A stretch of 15,545 nucleotides of DNA from an uncultured Eubacteriales bacterium (GTDB taxonomy: Bacteria > Bacillota > Clostridia > Peptostreptococcales > Anaerovoracaceae): assembly GCA_900540145.1 (NCBI GenBank), contig UQEW01000056.1, forward strand, positions 1-15,545, read 5' to 3'. The number at the start of each line of letters is the position of its first letter. Within the stretch, counting starts at the first letter, position 1. A program made the position numbers and the translations under genes. Below the pieces are notes generated by a model, which had not been told where the DNA came from, made no database searches, and saw only the letters and a list, made by a program, of their open reading frames with translations. Positions 1-6,524 of the stretch are shown here, in pieces.

Positions 1-178
1 ATTTGATTTTTTGTCCGCAAGGCTCTGTGACAAGAATGAATACAACCTGCGAACAAACATGGACGAAAAGAGCAGGAAAACAAAATATGCAAGAGAAATG
101 AGTAACAGAATATAATGTCGCTAATTGCCGAATTTTTAGAAGTTGTCGAATGAATTCAAGTTGATCTATGGTTACCAT
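1..178 (-). CDS. Possible partial ORF at the left edge, unknown
   Basis: An ATG at 176-178 on the minus strand is preceded at close spacing by AAAGGAG, and the frame stays open for 59 codons to the window edge. The visible protein starts MVTIDQLEFIRQLLKIRQLA, a plausible amphipathic segment, and then becomes hydrophobic and cysteine-rich. I recognise no family. The good ribosome binding site and the polar N-terminus favour a real or decayed gene. The unusual composition after residue 25 could mean a frameshift or chance. It lies downstream of the DUF3795 gene on the same strand, about 160 nt past that gene's in-frame extension. The product is cut by the window, so its length is unknown. Confidence 0.3.
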   Translation of the reverse strand, partial: MVTIDQLEFIRQLLKIRQLATLYSVTHFSCIFCFPALFVHVCSQVVFILVTEPCGQKIK

Positions 179-198
179 GTGCGCTCCTTTCAGTCGAT

Positions 199-288
199 GT
201 TGGCTTTTTGCAGGCATCGCGCTTGCACAGACATCAGTTTTTCTGATTTATGTAATCCAAAATAAGATATGCATCACAAAAAGCCAAC
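199..288. repeat. 12-bp perfect inverted repeat around a folded core
   Basis: GTTGGCTTTTTG at 199-210 is matched by its exact reverse complement CAAAAAGCCAAC at 277-288. The intervening 66 nt contain a smaller hairpin, ATCAG-TTTTT-CTGAT, at about 232-246. The element sits between two minus-strand reading frames. It has no T-tract right after either arm, so it is not a classic terminator. It could be a small repeat element or a folded RNA segment. Confidence 0.45.
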
Positions 289-336
289 AGCACCGCTCCG
301 CCGGAAGCTATGATACCAAATTACAATTTGAATTCA

Positions 337-435
337 TTACCTTCCTAAATTCCGCTCTTTCGTCTCCTCATATTCCTCAACAGCTTCGGTGTATTTTCCA
401 TCTCGTATAAGGCTGTTTTTTAATCCTATCAAGGC
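337..435 (-). other. In-frame extension after the DUF3795 stop codon
   Basis: Directly after the TAA of the DUF3795 gene (436-438) the same frame stays open for 32 codons and ends at TAA 337-339. The translation includes NSLIRDGKYTEAVEEYEETK, which is charged, helix-prone and protein-like rather than random. There is no start codon of its own near the beginning. It may be a former C-terminal tail lost to a nonsense change, a readthrough product, or the remains of a neighbouring gene. An open run of 32 codons is not rare by chance, so the evidence is the composition only. Confidence 0.3.
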
Positions 436-768
436 TTATCCCTTCAGGTTTTTCAAAGCCGCAGGGCTATTGGCGATGATCGGTTCAATAGTTAAGCACG
501 TTTCTATATCTGGACATTCGCAGCAGGTTGCAACACCTTTTTTCAACGCGCATTTCCGGATTTCGCACATATGCTCACAAAAGACAGTTTTAACTCCGCC
601 GGCGCGGCAGCCTTGGCAGTTTATGTGTTCGGGCAGAATCGGGGCGTTGTTTAATTTAGCCCATAATTTTGCCGTCTTCTCACGTAGATGCTGGTCATCA
701 TTGATAGTCGCAATATACGCATCGCATTTTTCACAATCCAGCCCGCAGTATGCTATCATATCTTTCAT
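436..768 (-). CDS. DUF3795 cysteine-rich protein, putative metal binding
   Basis: The 110-residue protein carries twelve cysteines. The N-terminal motif AYCGLDCEKCDAYIA (residues 6-20) is typical of DUF3795, a small clostridial family thought to bind zinc or an iron-sulfur cluster. The other cysteines are at 51, 54, 64, 68, 73, 82, 83, 85 and 91. The biochemical role is unknown. No signal peptide or membrane segment is visible, so it is probably cytosolic. GGAG lies about 10 nt before the start. The gene begins 32 nt after the M55 peptidase stop on the same strand, so it is probably the last gene of that operon. Its length matches the short members of the family, but an in-frame tail of 32 codons follows the stop. 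Family assignment is strong, function is not. Confidence 0.85.
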   Translation of the reverse strand: MKDMIAYCGLDCEKCDAYIATINDDQHLREKTAKLWAKLNNAPILPEHINCQGCRAGGVKTVFCEHMCEIRKCALKKGVATCCECPDIETCLTIEPIIANSPAALKNLKG

Positions 769-799
769 AGGTTATAACTCCAACACTTAAAAATCTTTC

Positions 800-1594
800 T
801 TAAAGTATAAACATCCTGGCTGTCATCATGTCCTGAATGTCTTTTCCTGTATATGTTACGGTTTTCGCATCCAGCTGCTTTACACCGGGGTAAAATGACG
901 CACGCAACGCGCTTACACATTCTTTGAAGTTTATTTCCATCTCAAACTTCTCTGGCGACTTAATGCGGCAATCATTCAGATGCTCAAGACCTTCTTTTAC
1001 TCCATCTTTAATCAATCTGCAGGCTTTTTCGCAAGACATGTTAAAGGTAGCGTTGCCTATGCCGTATTTGACGCCAACAGACGTAATGGCCGGTACGAGT
1101 TCTTGGGCATGGTCGCAGAGTTCTTTGTCTCCGCTGACAAACACTACAGGAACGTTATAATAAGCGGCAACATAAGCATTCATGTCGAACTCCGCTGCTT
1201 TTTTTCCGTTGATTTTAACATAGTTGTTGCCTCTGTTCATGGTGTGAGAAAGAGGATTTCCGTTATATCCTGCTCCGCTGTGATATCCGATAAAGATAGC
1301 CGCATCAAAGGTTTCATCTATTCCTGCCATCATGGATTCGGGAGTATTGGTCCATCCTCGGATGAGGACCACATTATCAGGAAACATTTCCGCAATCATG
1401 TTTCTTGCCGAATCGTGAGCGTCTTTGACCACTATTTCATCGGCTCCGCACTGAGTTGCAGCTTCACAAGCCGCCAAAACCTCCCTTGTCATTTGCAGCG
1501 CTGCCGCCGCATGTTCATGATCTCCCAGCTCCGTTTCATTCCAAGAAGTAACTCCTGTAACTCCTTCAATGTCTGCACTGATATATACTTTCAT
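800..1594 (-). CDS. dppA: M55 family D-aminopeptidase (DppA-like)
   Basis: The family of zinc D-aminopeptidases that includes Bacillus DppA releases N-terminal D-amino acids such as D-Ala from short peptides, feeding wall-peptide recycling. Counting from the chosen start, the conserved zinc ligands are visible: D8 and E10 in SADIEGVTG, H60 in VKDAHDSA, H105 in IGYHSGAG and E135 in AAEFDMNA. The 264-residue length fits the family. An upstream ATG at 1615 would add seven residues, but GGAGGT at 1599-1604 sits 4 nt before the ATG at 1594, and MKVYISADIEG is the usual N-terminus, so I chose 1594. No signal peptide is seen, so it is cytosolic. The gene follows the small membrane protein by 25 nt and probably shares the promoter at 1890-1919. 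Substrate is inferred from the family; the symbol is by similarity only. Confidence 0.93.
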   Translation of the reverse strand: MKVYISADIEGVTGVTSWNETELGDHEHAAAALQMTREVLAACEAATQCGADEIVVKDAHDSARNMIAEMFPDNVVLIRGWTNTPESMMAGIDETFDAAIFIGYHSGAGYNGNPLSHTMNRGNNYVKINGKKAAEFDMNAYVAAYYNVPVVFVSGDKELCDHAQELVPAITSVGVKYGIGNATFNMSCEKACRLIKDGVKEGLEHLNDCRIKSPEKFEMEINFKECVSALRASFYPGVKQLDAKTVTYTGKDIQDMMTARMFIL

Positions 1595-1598
1595 TTTT

Positions 1599-1604
1599 AC
1601 CTCC
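1599..1604 (-). promoter_or_regulatory. Ribosome binding site deciding the M55 start
   Basis: GGAGGT lies 4 nt before the ATG at 1592-1594. It is the only strong Shine-Dalgarno sequence near the two candidate starts, so it favours the shorter protein. Confidence 0.8.
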
Positions 1605-1619
1605 ATCATTTTCAAACGT

Positions 1620-1835
1620 CTATCGCCTGGTCCATTTAACTAAGAAATATATCCCCCATTCTATAATCAGCAACGCAAGATAAAATGCTGTCCATGCTAC
1701 AAAACCTATGAGTTTTGCCTGCGGCGTCTCTACAGCTCCCGTTCCATCCAGCGTTCTTACGAATAAGAAAATGCTCAATCCCGCAAACACAGCTAACTGA
1801 ATTAACTGAAAAACCTTCCACGATTTATTTTTCAT
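1620..1835 (-). CDS. Small two-helix membrane protein, unknown
   Basis: The 71-residue protein has a basic N-terminus (MKNKSWK), a first hydrophobic segment at about residues 8-27, a polar stretch near 28-42, a second segment at about 43-67 and a basic end (KWTRR). This suggests a two-helix inner-membrane protein with both ends in the cytoplasm. I do not recognise the family. AGGGGA precedes the ATG by 6 nt, and a near-consensus promoter lies about 50 nt upstream, so it is the first gene of the transcript that continues into the M55 peptidase, 25 nt further on. A role in peptide or amino-acid transport can only be guessed from that neighbour. Confidence 0.75.
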   Translation of the reverse strand: MKNKSWKVFQLIQLAVFAGLSIFLFVRTLDGTGAVETPQAKLIGFVAWTAFYLALLIIEWGIYFLVKWTRR

Positions 1836-1889
1836 CTGTTTCCCCTTTTATTTTTTCGATTCATTATATCTGAATTTGCTTACAGATAT

Positions 1890-1919
1890 ATTATAGTTAT
1901 AAGAAAATATACCTGTCAA
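1890..1919 (-). promoter_or_regulatory. Consensus sigma-A promoter for the M55 operon
   Basis: Read on the minus strand, TTGACA (1914-1919) and TATAAT (1890-1895) are both perfect hexamers separated by 18 nt. Transcription would start near 1883, giving a leader of about 48 nt before the ATG at 1835. No clear operator overlaps it. Confidence 0.85.
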
Positions 1920-2139
1920 CCTATGGTGTGTCCTTTAAAATCATGCTTCAGAAGAAAGCAGGTATTTTCACCGCCGAAACAATAAAAGCAAAAAGCTTGA
2001 CACAGGAGGTTCCTGGCGAAAAATCGTGGGGAGGGGAATGGTAAGCAAAGCTAAAAGCTTTGATGGTTCGCCTGACGCAAACGTCATATCCCGCGCGATA
2101 GAGACGATGAATACCATGTTGTAGCAAATGCAACAAAAA

Positions 2140-2215
2140 CCCACGATTTCTTTTTTTCTATAGAAAAAGTGGGTCAAAAACCCACGATTCTTATTTTTTG
2201 TGAAAAAATCGTGGG
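2140..2215 (+). repeat. Locus A, left hairpin dimer
   Basis: Two stem-loop units lie in tandem with start-to-start spacing of 41 nt. Unit 2 (2181-2215) has perfect 9-nt arms CCCACGATT and AATCGTGGG around a 17-nt A/T-rich loop. Unit 1 (2140-2173) keeps the left arm but has a right arm shortened to AAAAAGTGGG. Each unit is preceded by CAAAAA. The spacing between units is 7 nt. The units have no following T-run, so they are not ordinary terminators. Confidence 0.8.
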
Positions 2216-2392
2216 GGTGCTCTGAAGCTCAGTGATTTTAGTGATAAAGTTTGATGTCCCTGTGCTCTGCGAACTTCGTCGATTTATATCGAATCGTGTT
2301 GAAAAAAGTAATTTAAAATCGATATCTTAACAATGAAGGCTCAGCAGAAGTGTTCTTAAGGCGCTTGGCGGCTATTCGTTGTCGCACACAGC

Positions 2393-2468
2393 CCCACGAT
2401 TTGAATAAAAATTTGAAAATCGTAGGTTTTTGCCCCACGATTCTAACACAGAAAAGCAAAATCGTGGG
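2393..2468 (-). repeat. Locus A, right hairpin dimer (inverted copy)
   Basis: Units at 2393-2426 (right arm AATCGTAGG, one mismatch) and 2434-2468 (perfect 9-nt arms) are again 41 nt apart and joined by 7 nt. Read on the minus strand, each CCCACGATT or CCTACGATT arm is preceded by GCAAAAA, like the left dimer read on the plus strand. The two dimers therefore face each other as an inverted pair around a 177-nt spacer. Both dimers are 76 nt long. Confidence 0.8.
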
Positions 2469-2539
2469 TTTTTGCCTTTTCTACTGCCATTGCCTGCAGT
2501 ATCCACTTTCAACCGGCCGAGTCGAAGATATTTTTCATC

Positions 2540-3448
2540 CTATTTTCTCTGAAGTATACTGCAGCTCAGCAAAAGAGACGACATGCGACTTTCTACGCTG
2601 GAGTCTCTTGAAGTCATGGAGACAGGGCAAGCGCCGCCCAGCACAACTCCTCCCATCACTGCGCCTCCGAAAGTGTACAAGGATTTTATCAGCATATTTC
2701 CTGCTGCGATCCCCGGCGCCAAAATTATATCAGCATCTCCTGCCACCGGGCTGGAAAACTTCTTAACTTTTGCTGTCTTTGGAATCATGGCAAGGTCAAA
2801 GGAAATAGGGCCTTCTACTATACAGCCTTTTATATCCCCTGTTATGTTCATCTCTTTAAGAGCCGCCGCCTCTACGGTTTCTTGCATTTTAGGGTTGATC
2901 TCCTCCACAGCGCACATACACGCCACTTTTGGTTCTTTGACTCCAAAGCTGTGAAAAAGCTCCACCGTATTTTCTATTATTCCTTTTTTCTGTTCCAGCG
3001 TAGGCGCTATCTGCATCCCTCCGTCGGTGATAGCAAACAGTTTATGGTATGACGACGTCTGGAACATTGCCACAAAGTTCATCATTTTCCCTGTACGAAG
3101 ACCATTTTCTCTGTTTACAACAGCTTTAAGCAGCGTAGATGTATGCAAAAGACCCTTTTGCAGAAAATCCGCTTCTCCCGTTCGCACCAGTTCAACCGCT
3201 TTTGCTGCCGATTCCTGGTCATCAGCAGTATCCACTATTCGTTCCTTGTCAATGTCACGTCCTATCTTGTCTGCTGTGGCGATTATCTCGTCCGCGGGGC
3301 CTGTCAATATGTAGTCCACTAATCCCTCATCGTGAGCCCGCATGACAGCCTCCAAAGTTTTATCCTCCACAGCCGATGCCACTGCCACAGTCCGCTTTGT
3401 GTTCACATGCATATTTTCCTTTATCTGCTCAAAACTTGTTATTATCAT
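2540..3448 (-). CDS. ptb: Phosphate butyryltransferase
   Basis: The 302-residue protein belongs to the phosphate acetyl/butyryltransferase family, which exchanges acyl-CoA and phosphate for acyl-phosphate and CoA in the cytosol. A kinase then uses the acyl-phosphate to make ATP. The start MIITSFEQIKENMHVNTKRT resembles the short helical lead of clostridial Ptb before the V-A-V-A-x-A strand. Later family features include AVVNRENGLRTGK, an ITDGGMQIAPTLEQK stretch, IVEGPISFDLA and the glycine-rich end GGAVMGGVVLGGACPVSMTS. The length is typical. AAAGGA precedes the ATG by 12 nt, rather far, and an internal ATG (residue 13) has GGA closer, but the longer form aligns better with the family. No butyrate kinase is adjacent. 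Substrate could be butyryl- or branched-chain acyl-CoA; phosphate acetyltransferase is a less likely alternative. Confidence 0.88.
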   Translation of the reverse strand: MIITSFEQIKENMHVNTKRTVAVASAVEDKTLEAVMRAHDEGLVDYILTGPADEIIATADKIGRDIDKERIVDTADDQESAAKAVELVRTGEADFLQKGLLHTSTLLKAVVNRENGLRTGKMMNFVAMFQTSSYHKLFAITDGGMQIAPTLEQKKGIIENTVELFHSFGVKEPKVACMCAVEEINPKMQETVEAAALKEMNITGDIKGCIVEGPISFDLAMIPKTAKVKKFSSPVAGDADIILAPGIAAGNMLIKSLYTFGGAVMGGVVLGGACPVSMTSRDSSVESRMSSLLLSCSILQRK

Positions 3449-3495
3449 TTCACGATTCGATCCTTTCTTATATTTATAGTAATTTTATTCTTCCG

Positions 3496-3595
3496 CGTTG
3501 TCGCACCATCGCATGCCTACCATCGCGTTGTCGCACCATCGCGTGCCTCACTTCCACATTGTCGCACCATCGCATGCCTACCATCGCATTGTCTC
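3496..3595. repeat. 30-31 bp tandem repeat, about 3.3 copies
   Basis: Copies run at 3496-3525, 3526-3556 and 3557-3586, with a partial fourth copy after that. The core on the plus strand is TTGTCGCACCATCGCATGCC. On the minus strand each unit contains GCGATGGT twice, so there is a sub-period of about 15 nt. The array begins 8 nt after the dehydrogenase stop (3603) on the transcribed strand and ends about 50 nt before the ptb start, so it falls in the ptb leader or promoter region. An isolated 11-nt piece of the unit, CGTTGTCGCAC, also occurs at 2377-2387 next to locus A. Confidence 0.88.
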
Positions 3596-3602
3596 GTTAT
3601 CC

Positions 3603-4643
3603 TTACGGCTTGACGGCAATCTTAATAACGTTATCTTCTTTGTTCTCAAACACCCTGTACGCTTCCATTATATCGTCCAGCCTGTACCTGTGGGTGATCA
3701 GAAAACCGGCGTCTAATTTGCCACACGCTGTCAATTCCATTATTTCTCTGCAAAAGCTTCCGTCCACTCCGCCTGTTTTGAAGATAAGATTTTTCCCGTA
3801 CATGTCGGGGAGCGGCAGCATCTGCGGTTCTTCATACATAGCCACGATTACTGCTGTGGCATTAGGCCTTGCTATCTTCCACGCAGTCTGAAATGTATCC
3901 CGCCCGCCGGCTGCTTCAAACACCACATCAGCGCCCCTGTCTTCCGTTAATGAAAATACAGCGGCTTCGATATCGTCTTTTCCGGCTGTCAAAGTAACGT
4001 CAGCTAGCCCTTTTTCCTTTGCCAAGGCAAGCCTGTGTTCATCAATATCTATAGCTATTATCCTCGCCGGCGTGTAAAGTTTGGCACACATCATTGTGCA
4101 AAGTCCTGTCGGTCCAGCTCCTATGACAGCTACCGTATCAGCTGGCCTAATCTCGCCTAGCCTGGCAGCCCAAAAACCTGTTGACAAAATATCTCCGTTG
4201 AAAAGCGCCTGCTCGTCTGTAATATTGTCCGGTATAATCGTAAGTCCGTTATCGGCAAAAGGCACATTTACGTATTCCGCCTGTCCGCCGTCTATACGGC
4301 AGCCCAGAGCCCAGCCTCCGTCTTTGTCTGTGCAATTATTTACATATCCTTTTTTGCAGAAAAAGCATTCGCCGCAAAAAGTCTCTACGTTGACTGACAC
4401 CCTGTCGCCAGGCTTTACTTTTTTCACCATGCTTCCCGTTTTTTCCACACGGCCGACAAACTCATGTCCCAATATAACACCAGGCCTGGCTTTTGGCACA
4501 GCTCCGTGTTTTATATGTATATCGCTGGAGCATATTGATGTCAAAGTTACTCTAACTATGGCATCTCTTTCATCATTTAGCTCAGGCATTGGCCTGTCTT
4601 CCATATCGATAATACCATTTCCTTTATATACTAGCGCTTTCAT
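3603..4643 (-). CDS. Zinc-dependent medium-chain alcohol dehydrogenase
   Basis: The 346-residue protein is a cytosolic NAD(P)-dependent alcohol/polyol dehydrogenase of the zinc MDR superfamily. The catalytic-domain GroES fold is at residues 1-150. Catalytic zinc ligands fit C38 (SICSSDIH), H60-E61 (GHEF) and D151 (NGDILSTGF), the pattern seen in secondary alcohol dehydrogenases of Thermoanaerobacter and Clostridium. The structural zinc cysteines are C90, C93, C96 and C104. The Rossmann motif GAGPTG is at 175-180 and an acidic residue ends the second strand (AIDID), which favours NAD over NADP. Length is normal. The start overlaps the end of the upstream DUF975 gene by 20 nt, so translation is probably coupled, with GGTAGGT in front. 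The natural substrate (secondary alcohol, butanediol, threonine or polyol) cannot be told from sequence. Confidence 0.92.
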   Translation of the reverse strand: MKALVYKGNGIIDMEDRPMPELNDERDAIVRVTLTSICSSDIHIKHGAVPKARPGVILGHEFVGRVEKTGSMVKKVKPGDRVSVNVETFCGECFFCKKGYVNNCTDKDGGWALGCRIDGGQAEYVNVPFADNGLTIIPDNITDEQALFNGDILSTGFWAARLGEIRPADTVAVIGAGPTGLCTMMCAKLYTPARIIAIDIDEHRLALAKEKGLADVTLTAGKDDIEAAVFSLTEDRGADVVFEAAGGRDTFQTAWKIARPNATAVIVAMYEEPQMLPLPDMYGKNLIFKTGGVDGSFCREIMELTACGKLDAGFLITHRYRLDDIMEAYRVFENKEDNVIKIAVKP

Positions 4644-6483
4644 CTGACCTACCTGTTATTCCTTTCTGTGCTGTCTCTGCACTATCGTTTTTTTCTATGT
4701 TGGTTATTCCCTCTCCCGTATTGGGGTAAAACTGAGAATAAACTGCGTCAGCAGCAAATATCAGCATCAATGTCGCACAGACAGTCATTACCTTTTTTTC
4801 ATTGAGCCGCCTTAAGATATCATCTATGACCGGCGCGATAAAATACACGATCGCAAGACCTCCTATGCCGAATACCAGAAGTCCCTCCGCACATATCCTG
4901 CCATTTAAATTAAGAAAATATCCGCTGTAATCCCACCATCTCATGCCGTCTGTAACGATTTCCATTATAAGTGAAGTCATGTATTCCAGGAATCCACATA
5001 GCACCACGATAGCGGTAAATTCCAGTATAGGCTTCTGCCTGAGCCGATTGAGTACCGTGAGGATGAGAACGGAGCCCGTGCCATATATCGGCAGCCAAGG
5101 TCCGTGAAGCGCTCCCCTGTTCACAAAATCGCCGTCAGTTATAAGATGAAGGCTTACTTCCCACAGCCATCCCACAAAGGACATCGCCAAAAAGATTGCC
5201 ATCAGCGACCACACTGTGTAATGGCGCATGTAGTTAATTGACTGTACCAGCTTACGGCGTTCCTCTTCAGGCATAGGATAAAGCCTTGTAGGATAGGCAA
5301 GTCCCTGCACATCGTCTATCAGTTCATGTATGCGGACATATTCTGCTTGATGTCTTTCATACATTCTGTCCTGTTGTCTTCGCATGACAATTACGCCGAA
5401 ATTGTTTGCCAAAAATCCTCTCCATCCGGTCAGCGCTTCCTTTTCATCTTCAGGCGATTCCATAACGCTGATTACTTCTCCATACTTGGAAGCGATAAGC
5501 ATTTCATCGGCTTTTTCATAAAGGTATCTGTCGTTCAAAAGCTCGGCTCCCTCGATGTGGTTTTCCTTTGCCTGAACTCTTAGCTGAGCGTAATATCCTG
5601 TAAAAGCCGCTATCTTATAAGGGTTGGTAAATAACACATTAAATATACCCATAGTCACAGCCCCAAGTAGCCACCAGCCTGCGAAGGAAAGCTCCAATTT
5701 GAAGCATTCCCATTTATGTCCCTTCATCATTTTTCGAGAAAGAGTTATGGCTTGGCGTGCTTTTATATCGGGGTTTTCGGCAACTATGTAAGGCACAAGG
5801 AAATATGAATATCTTTTGACAATGCCACCAATCACGGTGAGACACCACAATGTATAGAAAATGTATTCCAGCAGCATAGTGCGAGACGCCTTAAACCACC
5901 TTTTCACCCGTATAAGGAATAAAAAGCGCTGAAGCGTCACTTTTTCATATATCATTCCCTCCATAAATACTCTTCTCATCGCTACGCTAAAAGTGTTGAT
6001 GACAAAAAACCAGAAGCCGAAGTTAATGGCAGCTCCAAGGATTATTAATATGAGTACTCCCATATTTTCCGAGCCTGTAATGGAAGCTATGGCTGCTACA
6101 AGAGTAACCACTATGGAGCCTGAGCTCAATTGATTGACCACATTGGCAAGCACTCCTCTGCTGCGCTCAAACATGGGATTTCCGTCCTCTGACTCTCTTA
6201 TCTCTTCCTCCTCTGTCTGTTTAGTCACTTCTCGTCCTGCATCGGTGCCGTTTTCAGCTATAATTTCCAATACGTCAGTCCATGTAATTCCGCTTACTCT
6301 AGTTTGAAAATCTTCCTCCGTCTCGATTGACTGAACAAGCTGATCATCTGCAGATGAAATGTTAAGGGAGCTGGAAAATTCAGAGCCTAAAAAAGCCGCT
6401 ATAAGGCACGCGGCCAAAAATATAGCGTAATGGTTCTTCAATGATGTTTTGCTGCGTTTCTTTATCTCTTTTCTCTGTTTCAT
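4624..6483 (-). CDS. DUF975 and PF06541 (CmpB-type) fusion membrane protein
   Basis: The 619-residue protein has about ten membrane helices in two halves. The N-terminal half has the DUF975 start (RKEIKKRSKTSLKNH, then a helix near 17-36), further helices near 118-165, 203-232 and 265-286, and the motif IVAENPDIKARQAITLSR (233-250). A cytosolic linker (about 300-420) follows. The C-terminal half carries the PF06541 'putative ABC-transporter type IV' signature FVGWLWEVSLHL (436-447) and RGALHGPWLPIYGTG (456-470), with more helices to about 585. These domains usually occur in separate proteins, so this is a fusion. No ATPase domain or gene is nearby, so transport is unproven. The end overlaps the alcohol dehydrogenase start by 20 nt. 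No Shine-Dalgarno sequence precedes the ATG, and a possible -10 lies only about 10 nt upstream, so it may be leaderless. Confidence 0.85.
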   Translation of the reverse strand: MKQRKEIKKRSKTSLKNHYAIFLAACLIAAFLGSEFSSSLNISSADDQLVQSIETEEDFQTRVSGITWTDVLEIIAENGTDAGREVTKQTEEEEIRESEDGNPMFERSRGVLANVVNQLSSGSIVVTLVAAIASITGSENMGVLILIILGAAINFGFWFFVINTFSVAMRRVFMEGMIYEKVTLQRFLFLIRVKRWFKASRTMLLEYIFYTLWCLTVIGGIVKRYSYFLVPYIVAENPDIKARQAITLSRKMMKGHKWECFKLELSFAGWWLLGAVTMGIFNVLFTNPYKIAAFTGYYAQLRVQAKENHIEGAELLNDRYLYEKADEMLIASKYGEVISVMESPEDEKEALTGWRGFLANNFGVIVMRRQQDRMYERHQAEYVRIHELIDDVQGLAYPTRLYPMPEEERRKLVQSINYMRHYTVWSLMAIFLAMSFVGWLWEVSLHLITDGDFVNRGALHGPWLPIYGTGSVLILTVLNRLRQKPILEFTAIVVLCGFLEYMTSLIMEIVTDGMRWWDYSGYFLNLNGRICAEGLLVFGIGGLAIVYFIAPVIDDILRRLNEKKVMTVCATLMLIFAADAVYSQFYPNTGEGITNIEKNDSAETAQKGITGRSDESASI

Positions 6484-6492
6484 AATAAAACC

Positions 6493-6521
6493 ATTATATC
6501 AGCACAGCGGGTTTTTTTCAC
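6493..6521 (-). promoter_or_regulatory. Possible promoter giving a leaderless transcript
   Basis: On the minus strand TATAAT (6493-6498) is preceded by GTGAAA (6516-6521) with a 17-nt spacer. A start near 6486 would leave only about 3 nt before the ATG at 6483. The -35 matches TTGACA at only three to four positions, and the neighbouring gene ends at 6525, so read-through from upstream is equally possible. Confidence 0.35.
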
Positions 6522-6524
6522 CTA

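Larger units (their letters stand above)
1920..2539. other. Gene-free region with repeat locus A
   Basis: No convincing gene lies in these 620 nt. Reading frames here are built from the repeat itself, since AAAATCGTGGGTTTTTGC translates as KIVGFC. The region holds an isolated repeat arm AATCGTGGG at 2022-2030, a short palindrome CAGGA-GGT-TCCTG at about 2003-2015, the two hairpin dimers of locus A, and a spacer with a TCGATTTATATCGA palindrome near 2279-2292. I see no clear terminator for the phosphate butyryltransferase gene that ends at 2540. Confidence 0.7.

Noticed and set aside
980..1639. Long plus-strand ORF of 219 codons opposite the M55 peptidase gene
   Set aside because: It is the antisense shadow of a gene with all family motifs, has no ribosome binding site and shows no family features.
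2140..2468. Locus A as CRISPR or as ordinary terminators
   Set aside because: The arms are only 9 nt, repeats are palindromic pairs rather than repeat-spacer units, and no T-run follows any stem.
2350..2766. Plus-strand ORF of 138 codons across locus A and the ptb end
   Set aside because: Its first part is the repeat itself (KIVGFC from the hairpin arms) and the rest is antisense to ptb.
3496..3595. CRISPR array
   Set aside because: The repeat units are contiguous with no unique spacers between them, and no cas genes are present.
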